Shown here: piece by piece, positions 1-6,300 of the stretch
Position numbering within the stretch: the first letter of the stretch is position 1
Layout of the letters: each line of letters starts with the position of its first letter
NCBI GenBank assembly: GCA_002309155.1
Contig: DBXB01000054.1
Coordinates: 6,547-17,468, forward strand
Direction: 5' to 3'
From: Bacteroidales bacterium UBA1223
Lineage (GTDB): Bacteria; Bacteroidota; Bacteroidia; Bacteroidales; P3
Length of the DNA: 10,922 nucleotides
Notes under the pieces: model-generated
Database searches by the model: none
Told to the model about the DNA's origin: nothing
Seen by the model: the letters and a program-made list of their open reading frames with translations, nothing else
Made by a program: the position numbers and the translations under genes

Positions 1-945
1 GAGACCAAGGACAACGACTTCACCTGGAAAGATTTCCAGCTAAAGAACAACTCTGAGCTTGTAGCTATTCTCGGCAACTTCATCAACCGCACCATGGTGC
101 TGACCCACAAATTCTTCGAAGGCAAGGTCCCTGCCCGTGGTGAACTCTCCGAACTCGACCGGCAGACGATAGCAGAGATAGCCACCTATCCCGAGAAGGT
201 CGGACGCAGCATAGAGACTTACCGCTTCCGCGACGCCCTCGCAGAGATGATGAATCTGGCACGTCTCGGCAACAAATACCTCACTGAGACCGAACCGTGG
301 AAACTCTTCAAGACCGACCCGGCACGCACCGCCACGGTAATGAATATCTCACTGCAGATATGCGCCAACCTCGCCGTACTCTGCGCCCCCTTCCTGCCCT
401 TCACCGCCGACAAGATTCACAAGATGATGAATCTGCCAGCAAAGGGATGGAGAGACGCCGGAGGCGTAGACCTGCTGATGGATGGCACCACCCTCGACAA
501 ACCCGAACTGCTGTTCGAACAGATAGACGACGCCACCATAGAGGCTCAGGTCAACAAACTATTGGAGACCAAGCGTCAGAACGAACTCAACGCATGGCAG
601 CCTGCCACGGTGAAAGAGAAGGTGAGTTTCGACGACTTTGGAAAGGTCGACATCCGTGTCGGAACAGTGCTGGAGTGCACCAAGGTGCCCAAAGCCGACA
701 AGTTGCTGCAGTTCAAGATTGATGACGGCATGGGCGGACGCACCATTGTCAGCGGTATCGCCAAGTATTATCCTGAACCAGAGAAACTGGTGGGAATGCA
801 GGTCTGCTTCATCGCCAATTTCGAACCCCGCAAACTCAAAGGCGTCGTCAGCGAAGGCATGATTCTCAGCGCCGAAGACAAAGACGGCCGACTGGTACTT
901 GTCACTCCCAGCCAACTGGTAACAGCGGGAGTGAATGTTGGATAA
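1..945 (+). CDS. metG: Methionyl-tRNA synthetase, C-terminal part (5' end outside window)
   Basis: This enzyme charges tRNA-Met with methionine in the cytoplasm. The reading frame is open from base 1, so the gene starts upstream; 314 residues are visible. The first part is the helical anticodon-binding domain of class I MetRS, with the typical stretches NFINRTMVLTHKFF (about residues 26-39) and ANKY/TEPWKLF-like NKYLTETEPWKLF (about 91-103). From about residue 207 onward comes the appended tRNA-binding OB-fold domain (EMAP-II/Trbp111 type), recognised by FGKVDIRVGTV, KADKLL, IVSGIAKYY and FEPRKLKGVVSEGMILSA. This domain aids tRNA capture and dimer formation in the family. The catalytic domain (HIGH, KMSKS) is not in the window. 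The ATG at 94 is internal and is not the start. The gene converges on the skp cluster, separated by a shared terminator. Identification is secure. Confidence 0.96.
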   Translation, partial: ETKDNDFTWKDFQLKNNSELVAILGNFINRTMVLTHKFFEGKVPARGELSELDRQTIAEIATYPEKVGRSIETYRFRDALAEMMNLARLGNKYLTETEPWKLFKTDPARTATVMNISLQICANLAVLCAPFLPFTADKIHKMMNLPAKGWRDAGGVDLLMDGTTLDKPELLFEQIDDATIEAQVNKLLETKRQNELNAWQPATVKEKVSFDDFGKVDIRVGTVLECTKVPKADKLLQFKIDDGMGGRTIVSGIAKYYPEPEKLVGMQVCFIANFEPRKLKGVVSEGMILSAEDKDGRLVLVTPSQLVTAGVNVG

Positions 946-963
946 ATTGAATACTTTACAAAC

Positions 964-993
964 AAAAAACGCGGCGAATTCGCCGCGTTTTTT
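964..993. terminator. Bidirectional intrinsic terminator between metG and skp
   Basis: A perfect 30-bp palindrome is centred on GAATTC at 976-981. The GC-rich stem CGCGGCG/CGCCGCG is flanked by six A on the left and at least six T on the right, so either strand gives a hairpin followed by a U-run. It lies 18 bases after the metG stop and 15 bases after the stop of the converging skp gene, so it probably ends both transcripts. Confidence 0.9.
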
Positions 994-1008
994 TATTCAC
1001 AGGTTCTC

Positions 1009-1521
1009 TTACTTGAGTCCCAGTTTTTTCTTTACCAAAGGAAGGATATCATCGCTGTCCTGCTGATAGAGCAAGGTGCCAGCACTGGTGTCGAATACAT
1101 AAGTGTAGCCGTTCTCCTTGGCGACCTCGGCGATGGCAGCCTTAGCCCTGTCGATGATAGGCTGAAGAAGTTCCTTCTCTTTCTCTTGCAGTTCCTGCTG
1201 AGCATTCTGCTGGTAAGTCTCGATACGCTGACGGAGGTCGAGCAGCTCCTGCTCTTTAGTCTTACGAATTAAATCGGTCATCTGAGCCTGACGCTCCGAA
1301 TAGTCGGCGAATTTCTTCTGGTACTCCTCCTGCATAGAGGTGAGGACAGCCTCAAGTTCCGAGACCTTGGTCTGGAAGACAGCCTGAGCTGAATCCTTGC
1401 CCGGCATAATCTGCATGAGGTCGGAGGAATTGAGGTGACCCAGTTTTATGGACTTCTGTGCATAGGTGTTGGCACTGAGTGCACATAAAGCTACAATAAA
1501 TACGATTAAGATTTTTTTCAT
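1009..1521 (-). CDS. skp: Skp/OmpH-family periplasmic chaperone (first, plain copy)
   Basis: Skp/OmpH proteins are periplasmic holdase chaperones that keep unfolded outer-membrane proteins soluble on their way to the BAM complex. The 170-residue product begins with a signal peptide (MKKILIVFIVALCALSANTYA, cleavage probably before QKS). A short beta strand (KLGHLNSSDLMQIMPG) follows, then a long charged helical region (about 45-130) rich in Gln, Glu and Lys that would form the tentacle-like coiled coil. The sequence returns to the body with YTYVFDTSAGTLLYQQDSDDILPLVKKKLGL, the usual OmpH C-terminal pattern. Length fits the family. The start is the ATG at 1519-1521, which gives a complete signal peptide; there is no clear Shine-Dalgarno, as is usual in Bacteroidota. 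It is the last gene of the minus-strand cluster, 298 bp after the second skp gene, and its upstream gap holds a G-rich array. Family assignment is secure; client specificity is unknown. Confidence 0.92.
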   Translation of the reverse strand: MKKILIVFIVALCALSANTYAQKSIKLGHLNSSDLMQIMPGKDSAQAVFQTKVSELEAVLTSMQEEYQKKFADYSERQAQMTDLIRKTKEQELLDLRQRIETYQQNAQQELQEKEKELLQPIIDRAKAAIAEVAKENGYTYVFDTSAGTLLYQQDSDDILPLVKKKLGLK

Positions 1522-1561
1522 TGTTTATAGATATTTGTAAAGTTTTAAAGGTTAAAAAGGT

Positions 1562-1620
1562 TTGAAGGGTTGAAAGGGGTTGAAAGGGAGTTAAAGGGAG
1601 TTAAGGGGAGTTAAAGGGAG
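1562..1620. repeat. G-rich decamer array upstream of skp1
   Basis: Tandem units such as TTAAAGGGAG, TTAAGGGGAG and TGAAAGGGGT repeat with a period of exactly 10 bp from about 1571 to 1620. More degenerate, shorter units (TTTTAAAG, GTTAAAAAG, GTTTGAAG) lead in from about 1536. There are six runs of three or four G (1567, 1576, 1586, 1596, 1605 and 1616) separated by 6-7 bases, which fits the G3+N1-7 G-quadruplex rule. The G-runs are on the plus strand, the template strand for skp1, whose start codon is about 40 bp away. Confidence 0.85.
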
Positions 1621-1670
1621 TTGCTCACTGTATTTTATTTTATTTTTTATGGTGTTCGCAGCCTTCGGCA

Positions 1671-1702
1671 AAGGGGAGTTAAGGGACAAATGATTTCGAT
1701 TA
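1671..1702. repeat. 32-bp core shared with 5314-5345 (copy 1)
   Basis: This stretch, reading AAGGGGAGTTAAGGGACAAA then TGATTTCGATTA, matches 5314-5345 with one mismatch (C here at 1697, T at 5340). In both places it links the G-rich array on its left to an octamer array on its right. In this copy, non-array DNA of about 50 bp (1621-1670 and about 1705-1750) interrupts the layout on each side. The second insert contains GAGCCCCGCGAGCTTGACG, which is much more GC-rich than the surroundings. Function is unknown. Confidence 0.8.
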
Positions 1703-1752
1703 AACAAATAACCATATCTGGTGAGCCCCGCGAGCTTGACGAGCGAACTTAT

Positions 1753-1815
1753 CAACAATTCAACATATCAACAATTCAACATATCAACATATCAACATAT
1801 CAACAATTCACAATT
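1753..1815. repeat. Octamer tandem array after skp2
   Basis: Seven consecutive 8-bp units run from 1753 to 1808 in the order CAACAATT, CAACATAT, CAACAATT, CAACATAT, CAACATAT, CAACATAT, CAACAATT, followed by a partial CACAATT. Only two unit types occur, and the 8-bp register is never lost. The array ends five bases from the stop codon of the second skp gene (1820-1822). In the minus-strand transcript it reads as repeats of AUAUGUUG and AAUUGUUG just after that gene. Confidence 0.9.
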
Positions 1816-1819
1816 CATA

Positions 1820-2458
1820 TTATCTTTTAGGACGTGCGTCGTCACGATCTCCGCCATCTCTCTTGCCACCACCGTCTCTTCTATTTCCGCCGTCTCTGTT
1901 CTTCGGGGGTTTTGAGGAATTGGTTTCCTCGCCCTCAGGGTTTTTATTCTTTCCCTTGAAACCGAGCATCTCCAGCACTTGGTCGCTGATATCGTATTTG
2001 GGAGTGACGTACAGGAGCGTGGCAGAGCCCGATTTGTCGAGGATGAAGGCATAGCTCTTCTCTTTTGCTATACGCTCGATGGCGTTATAGATACGGTCCT
2101 GAATAGGCTTCATCAGCTCGGCGCGTTTCTTGTCGAGGTCGCCTCCAGGTCCGAAATATCTGGACTGCAACTCCTTGGCCTCAGTCTCCTTAGCCTTAAG
2201 TTCCTCCTCGCGTTTATGTTTCAAATTCTCGGGGAGCAGATATGCCTCCTGCTGGAAGGTCTTGTAGAGACGGTCAATCTCCGCAAACTTGGCCTCCAAC
2301 TCTTTCTGCCATCCCTGTGACAGCTTGTCGAGTTGCGTCTGAGCCCTACCGTAGTCAGGAATATTGGAGAGAATATACTCCGTGTTGACACAGGCATATT
2401 TCTGGGCAAAGAGCACCATGGGAAGCAAGCAGGCAAAAAAGACAAGAATTTTTTTCAC
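1820..2458 (-). CDS. Skp/OmpH-family chaperone with Gly/Arg/Asp-rich C-terminal tail
   Basis: This is a second periplasmic OmpH/Skp chaperone, 212 residues, next to bamA. Domain order is a signal peptide (about 1-19, ending LFAQ), strand KYACVNTEYILSNIPDY, a charged coiled-coil region (about 37-130), then YAFILDKSGSATLLYVTPKYDISDQVLEMLGF (about 137-168), which closes the Skp body. About 43 extra residues follow, not present in the plain copy. They start KNKNPEGEETNSSKPP and end in RDGG-type repeats (NRDGG, RRDGGG, KRDGG, DRDDARPKR). The start codon is GTG at 2456-2458. The next internal Met, residue 14, would destroy the signal peptide, so GTG is preferred. The gene lies between bamA (152 bp upstream) and skp1, and both flanks are octamer arrays. 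The role of the tail is unknown; it could bind RNA-like polyanions, peptidoglycan or LPS, or be a simple disordered extension. Confidence 0.9.
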   Translation of the reverse strand: MKKILVFFACLLPMVLFAQKYACVNTEYILSNIPDYGRAQTQLDKLSQGWQKELEAKFAEIDRLYKTFQQEAYLLPENLKHKREEELKAKETEAKELQSRYFGPGGDLDKKRAELMKPIQDRIYNAIERIAKEKSYAFILDKSGSATLLYVTPKYDISDQVLEMLGFKGKNKNPEGEETNSSKPPKNRDGGNRRDGGGKRDGGDRDDARPKR

Positions 2459-2488
2459 TATCAGGCTTTTTCTTTGGTTTATTCTTTT

Positions 2489-2616
2489 CGTTATATCGTT
2501 ATTACGTTATATCGTTATCACGTTATTACGACTTAACATTTTAACAACTTATCATTTTAACAATTCACCATATCAACTTTTCACCATATCACCATATCAA
2601 CAATTAAACATTAATC
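2489..2616. repeat. Octamer array (C-N7) filling the bamA-skp2 gap
   Basis: Sixteen successive 8-bp units, each beginning with C, keep one register over 128 bp. The first five are CGTTATAT, CGTTATTA, CGTTATAT, CGTTATCA and CGTTATTA (2489-2528). The following ones include CATTTTAA (twice), CAACTTAT, CAATTCAC, CATATCAA (twice), CATATCAC and CAATTAAA. The last unit, CATTAATC at 2609-2616, covers the bamA stop codon (2611-2613) and its final Asp codon. Apart from about 30 bp next to the skp2 start, the whole intergenic gap is array. Confidence 0.88.
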
Positions 2617-5163
2617 AATGCTCTGTCCAATGCTGAAGTGGAACTGGCTACCACCGTAGGCACCGTCAAAGCCATAGCCCCAGTCGATGCCGATGAGTCC
2701 GAACATAGGCATATACAGACGGACACCCACACCGGCTGAGTTGTACATCTTGAAAGGCTGAAACTCCTTGATAGAATCCCAGGACTTGCCACCCTCAAAG
2801 AATCCCAGCACATAGATTGTGGCACTGGCACTCTCGATGATAGGCTGACGCAGCTCGAGGGTGAAGCGGTCAAACACCGAGGCTCCGTCGGTAGAGCTGA
2901 GGCTGGCGTTCTGATAACCACGGAGGGGGATGACCTCCCTGCCGTCGAGCACCCATGACGAGAGACCGTCGCCACCCACATAGTAGCGGCCGAAGGGAGA
3001 GAGACCCAGATCCTTGTTGAAATAGCCCATATATCCAAAGCGGAAACGGGCGTTGAGGACCACGTCGCCCAACAGGTTGAGCATCCATGAACCACGGACG
3101 TTAAACTTATAGTACTCCAGCCAGCGGTATTTGTCGGCGGACTCCATAGTGCTGTAGTCTTTGCCGTTGAAAGCTGAATAGGGCAGTGTGGTGAAACCCT
3201 GCACCATCACCTCAGAACCGCTGCGGGGATAGATAGGCGAGTCGTATGAGTTGCGGCTGATGCCAGCACTGTATGCCAGGTCGTTGGAGTGACCGTCGGT
3301 GAAGTAGGTGGTCAGTGAACTATAGTTGTTGAGGAAATAGTGTTTGTAAGAGAGTGAATGCGACATGATGAAATAGTCGTCGGGCCATTTCAGACGGCGT
3401 GTCAGCGACACACTGGCACCAGAGATCGTCAGACTGTAGTATTTGTCGCTTTCCTTGTCTTGCCAGAATCCGTTACTGATAAGGTTGTGCGACGCCGACA
3501 TGCTGAGGGTCTGAGGCCGTCTGCCACCGAGCCACGGCTCGGTAAAGCCGAGGTTGACGGCGTAATAGTATCTACCGTTGGACACGGCGTTGAGCTGCAG
3601 CTTCTGGCCGTCACCTCCCGGGAGAGGACGCCAGGCGTCTTTCTTAAAGATATTGCGGGCGGAGAAGTTGTTGAGCTGAATACCCACCTGACCGATGATC
3701 ATGCCGTTGCCGTAACCACCCTGAAGCTGGAGCTGACTGGTCTGGTTCTCCTCGACCTTGTAGATGATGTCGACGGTACCGTCCTTGACATTGGGACGAG
3801 GCTCGGGAATGAGAGTCTCCTCTTTGAAATAACCAAGGGTGACAAGTTCACGGCGGCTTCGGAGTACGGCGTCGCGGCTGAAGAGGTCGCCTGGCTTGGT
3901 ATGGAGCTCACGCATGATGATTTTGTCGTTGGTGATGGTGTTGCCTTCAACGATGACATTGCGTATACGAGCCTGCTTGCCTTCGACGATACGTATCTCG
4001 ATATCGATGGAGTCGTTCTCCACAGCCACCTCTACAGGGGTGACATCGAAGAAGAGGTAACCGTTGTCCATATACATCGACGTGATGTCGGTGCCACTGG
4101 GGTTATAGGTCAGATTAGTCTCGAGGGTAGTCTTGTTGTACGGGTCGCCCTTGTTGATGCGGAGATGCTGGGCAAGGAGTTCGGAGGAGTAGATAGTGTT
4201 GCCCGCAAAGGTGATATTGCGGAAATAGAACGGCTTGCCCTCATACACCTTGACTTTTATCTTGACACGATCCTGTCTTTTCTTCTTGTTCTTGCTGATA
4301 TTCAAGTCATCGGATGCCACCGGCCACATGGTGTCAAACACTATACGGGCATCACGGTAGCCAAGTTCGTTATAATAGGCGATAACCTCGTCAAGGTCGT
4401 TGTCGAGTTCAAACTCACGGTATTTGGAGCGGCTCCAGAACCCTTTGGTCCAGAAGAAGAGCTTCTTGGCATAATGGACATCGTGGGTGTTCTTCATCTT
4501 ACGCAGCAACTTGTTGGTAGCCACATTCTCGTTGCCTTCAAAGATAAGGGAGTCGATCTTGACACGTTTGCCTTTCTTGATATCGTAGGCGAGGATGACA
4601 TAGTTGCCCTTCCCCGAAGTGTCCTTGGTCATAGATGTGGTGACCTCCACATTGGTGAAGCCCTTCTCGGCATAGAAGGATTTCGCCTTGTTGCAGGTAG
4701 TCTTCAGCACATTCTCCGTCACCACGTCACCCACATGGATGTCGAATTCCGTTCCCAGCTTCTCGGCGTCGTTGCCACTGATGCCGTTGAATTTCACCGC
4801 AGCCAGTTTGGGACGGCTGCGAAGAACTATCTTAAGGAATACCTTGTCATCCTGGATGCGGGTAAGGAGAATCTGCACATCCTCGAAGAGACCCTGCTGC
4901 CAGAGGTTGTCGATGGCTGTCGATATTTTGTCGCCCGGGACCTTGATGATGTCGCCCACCTGCAATCCTGCCACAAGGAGTACCATGCGCTGGTCGAGAT
5001 TATCCTCGTTGTCGATGGTTATACCACCTATCTCGTAAGTCTTGGGAGTGAGGTAATCTATGTCATATTCCTGATTTCCACCTATCACAATCTGACCGTG
5101 CAGAGCAACCGGCGACATCAGCGCCAGCAGTATGAGGAGGAATAAGGGCAGTCTATTTTTCAT
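2611..5163 (-). CDS. bamA: Outer-membrane protein assembly factor BamA (Omp85)
   Basis: BamA is the essential core of the BAM complex that inserts beta-barrel proteins into the outer membrane. The 850-residue product starts with a signal peptide (MKNRLPLFLLILLALMSPVA, about 24 residues). Five POTRA domains follow, at roughly 43-119, 120-202, 203-313, 314-400 and 401-480; POTRA3 carries a lysine-rich insert (SKNKKKRQDRVK). From about 485 the C-terminal half is a 16-strand-type barrel. The loop-6 signature is present as LRGY (RGY at 748-750). Length fits the family. I chose the ATG at 5161-5163; an in-frame TTG at 5175 would add only four residues. The protein ends FHFSIGQSID rather than on an aromatic residue, and the last codons lie in the downstream octamer array. 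The genes after it (two skp) and before it (uppS, porG) fit an envelope operon. A G-rich array lies about 90 bp upstream of the start. Confidence 0.96.
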   Translation of the reverse strand: MKNRLPLFLLILLALMSPVALHGQIVIGGNQEYDIDYLTPKTYEIGGITIDNEDNLDQRMVLLVAGLQVGDIIKVPGDKISTAIDNLWQQGLFEDVQILLTRIQDDKVFLKIVLRSRPKLAAVKFNGISGNDAEKLGTEFDIHVGDVVTENVLKTTCNKAKSFYAEKGFTNVEVTTSMTKDTSGKGNYVILAYDIKKGKRVKIDSLIFEGNENVATNKLLRKMKNTHDVHYAKKLFFWTKGFWSRSKYREFELDNDLDEVIAYYNELGYRDARIVFDTMWPVASDDLNISKNKKKRQDRVKIKVKVYEGKPFYFRNITFAGNTIYSSELLAQHLRINKGDPYNKTTLETNLTYNPSGTDITSMYMDNGYLFFDVTPVEVAVENDSIDIEIRIVEGKQARIRNVIVEGNTITNDKIIMRELHTKPGDLFSRDAVLRSRRELVTLGYFKEETLIPEPRPNVKDGTVDIIYKVEENQTSQLQLQGGYGNGMIIGQVGIQLNNFSARNIFKKDAWRPLPGGDGQKLQLNAVSNGRYYYAVNLGFTEPWLGGRRPQTLSMSASHNLISNGFWQDKESDKYYSLTISGASVSLTRRLKWPDDYFIMSHSLSYKHYFLNNYSSLTTYFTDGHSNDLAYSAGISRNSYDSPIYPRSGSEVMVQGFTTLPYSAFNGKDYSTMESADKYRWLEYYKFNVRGSWMLNLLGDVVLNARFRFGYMGYFNKDLGLSPFGRYYVGGDGLSSWVLDGREVIPLRGYQNASLSSTDGASVFDRFTLELRQPIIESASATIYVLGFFEGGKSWDSIKEFQPFKMYNSAGVGVRLYMPMFGLIGIDWGYGFDGAYGGSQFHFSIGQSID

Positions 5164-5255
5164 CAGTATTGTCAATCCGGGATTGGTCTATAATTAGTGA
5201 TAACTCAAAAAATCGGTTATTATTGTAACGACTGGTTTTTTTTTAAAGATAGAAT

Positions 5256-5329
5256 GGAGTTAAGGGAAGTTAAGGGAAGTTAAGGGAAGTTAAGGGGGAG
5301 TTAAGGGGGAGTTAAGGGGAGTTAAGGGA
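5256..5329. repeat. G-rich decamer array upstream of bamA
   Basis: TAAGGGAAGT repeats three times in perfect 10-bp register (5261-5290), then lengthens to 11, 11 and 10 bp with five- and four-G runs. Seven G-runs are visible (5264, 5274, 5284, 5294, 5305, 5316 and 5326), separated by 6-7 bases, which fits the G-quadruplex rule. The G-rich strand is the template for bamA, whose start is about 90 bp away. The nearer 5164-5255 part of the gap holds a T-run and no array; I saw no convincing promoter there. Confidence 0.87.
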
Positions 5330-5345
5330 CAAATGATTTTGATTA
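5314..5345. repeat. 32-bp core shared with 1671-1702 (copy 2)
   Basis: This is identical to 1671-1702 except for one base. Here the core runs directly from the G-rich array on the left to the octamer array on the right, without the two inserts seen in copy 1. This looks like the uninterrupted form of the element. Its middle, GGGACAAATGATTT, is not part of either repeat unit, so it is conserved separately from array slippage. Confidence 0.8.
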
Positions 5346-5347
5346 TT

Positions 5348-5419
5348 CGATTAAACGATTAAACATATTAACATATCAACTTATCAACATATCAACATAT
5401 TAACAATTCAACAATTCAC
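5348..5419. repeat. Octamer array running into the uppS 3' end
   Basis: Nine 8-bp units in one register: CGATTAAA (twice), CATATTAA, CATATCAA, CTTATCAA, CATATCAA, CATATTAA, CAATTCAA and CAATTCAC. The last two units cover the uppS stop codon (TGA, 5408-5410) and its last three sense codons (Val-Asn-Cys, 5411-5419). The array therefore encodes the C-terminal tail of the enzyme. Confidence 0.9.
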
Positions 5420-6160
5420 GGATGATACCTGATCGCCGGTCTTGCCGAACCGACGCTGACGGTTCTGAAAATCGTATACGGCTTCGAAGAAATCTCCCTT
5501 ACGGAAATCGGGCCAGAGGATATCCGAGAAATAGAACTCGGTATATGCCATCTGCCAGAGGAGGAAGTTGCTCACCCGGAGTTCTCCTCCCGTGCGTATC
5601 AGCAGGTCTGGGTCGGGCATATCACTGGTGACAAGGTATTTGCGCATAGTCTCCTCATCGACTGCGTCGCTGTCGAGTCTGCCGGCCTTGACGTCGGCGA
5701 CCATCTTCTTCAGTGCCTCGGCAGTCTCCCAACGGGCACTGTAGCTCAGTGCCAGCACCAAAGTGGTGCCGGTATTGGAGGCAGTATCACTAATGCATTT
5801 CTCCATAGACTTGCGGGACTCCTCGGGCAATCTGTTCAAGTCGCCTATCGTTCTCAGCCGGATATTATTCTTCATCAGAGTCGGGGTCTCCTCCTCCACC
5901 TCTTTTATCAACAGCTGCATGAGTCCGTCAATCTCAGCCAGTGGACGGTTCCAATTCTCGGTCGAGAAGGTGTAGAGAGTCAGATAGTCTACCTGCAGTT
6001 CCGCCGCCGCCTCGACAGCGTCGCGGACAGCCTTCACTGCGTTCTGATGACCGAAGAGGCGTATCTTCGACTGTTTCTGCGCCCATCGGCCGTTGCCGTC
6101 CATAATTATCGCCACATGGCGTGGCACCCTACCCTTGTCTATGTCTTCTATTGTTTTCAT
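5408..6160 (-). CDS. uppS: Isoprenyl transferase (undecaprenyl diphosphate synthase)
   Basis: UppS is a cytoplasmic cis-prenyltransferase that extends farnesyl diphosphate with isopentenyl diphosphate to undecaprenyl diphosphate, the lipid carrier for peptidoglycan and surface glycans. The 250-residue product has all the family marks: HVAIIMDGNGRWA (15-27, catalytic Asp at 21), FGHQNAVKAVRD (36-47), LTLYTFSTENWNRP (60-73), and the C-terminal block DPDLLIRTGGELRVSNF (183-199) followed by LLWQMAYTEFYFSD (200-213) and LWPDF. I use the ATG at 6158-6160; a longer frame would need a TTG at 6178 and add six residues that are not conserved in the family. The end, SSVNC, is partly encoded by the octamer array. 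The gene lies between porG and bamA, as in Porphyromonas. An 8-bp inverted pair (CAATTCAC at 5412, GTGAATTG at 6165) brackets it, which may be chance. Confidence 0.96.
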   Translation of the reverse strand: MKTIEDIDKGRVPRHVAIIMDGNGRWAQKQSKIRLFGHQNAVKAVRDAVEAAAELQVDYLTLYTFSTENWNRPLAEIDGLMQLLIKEVEEETPTLMKNNIRLRTIGDLNRLPEESRKSMEKCISDTASNTGTTLVLALSYSARWETAEALKKMVADVKAGRLDSDAVDEETMRKYLVTSDMPDPDLLIRTGGELRVSNFLLWQMAYTEFYFSDILWPDFRKGDFFEAVYDFQNRQRRFGKTGDQVSSVNC

Positions 6161-6178
6161 TTCGTGAATTGTGATCAA

Positions 6179-6296
6179 CTAGAAACTCTAGAACCCCTAG
6201 AAGCTCTAGAAACTCTAGATATTCTAGAAACTCTTAAACCCTTTTAACCTTTTAAACTCTTTAAACCTTTAACCTTTAACCTTTAACCTTTAACCT
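6179..6296. repeat. Nonamer plus heptamer array between porG and uppS
   Basis: From 6179, six 9-bp units begin with CTAG (CTAGAAACT three times; CTAGAACCC, CTAGAAGCT and CTAGATATT once each). Then CTTAAACCC, TTTTAACCT, TTTAAACTC and TTTAAACCT keep the 9-bp period and change the motif gradually. From 6269 the period shifts to 7 bp, with four perfect TTAACCT units to 6296. The array fills practically the entire gap, from 18 bases before the uppS ATG to five bases after the porG stop. It mirrors the array at 7161-7291. Confidence 0.9.
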
Positions 6297-6300
6297 TTAC

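Noticed and set aside
1621..1830. A small plus-strand open frame across the array between the skp genes
   Set aside because: About half of the predicted peptide is octamer-array translation (Q-F-N-I-S-T repeats); there is no start signal or conserved domain.
1753..2616. Could the octamer arrays be CRISPR arrays?
   Set aside because: Units are 8 bp with no spacers and no cas genes nearby; these are simple tandem repeats.
3358..5145. A 595-codon open frame on the plus strand, antisense to bamA
   Set aside because: It lies exactly opposite bamA, whose domains are unmistakable. The antisense translation has no recognisable domain, and such frames arise from the codon bias of the sense gene.
5173..5185. 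13-bp palindrome CAATCC-G-GGATTG ten bases before the bamA ATG, as a possible operator
   Set aside because: It is too short and isolated to claim; no second copy is seen near other genes, and as RNA its loop would be too small for a stable hairpin.
5256..5345. Promoter for bamA in the CAAATGAT part of the shared core
   Set aside because: Read on the minus strand it gives ATCATTTG, which lacks the TA of the TAnnTTTG box, and no -33 element is at the right distance.
6161..6178. Upstream TTG start giving uppS six extra residues
   Set aside because: The ATG at 6158-6160 gives a family-typical N-terminus and length; TTG is a weaker start, and the extra residues overlap the edge of the intergenic array.
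6269..6296. TTAACCT heptamers as telomere-like repeats
   Set aside because: Only four perfect copies are present, inside a bacterial operon gap, with no sign of a replicon end.
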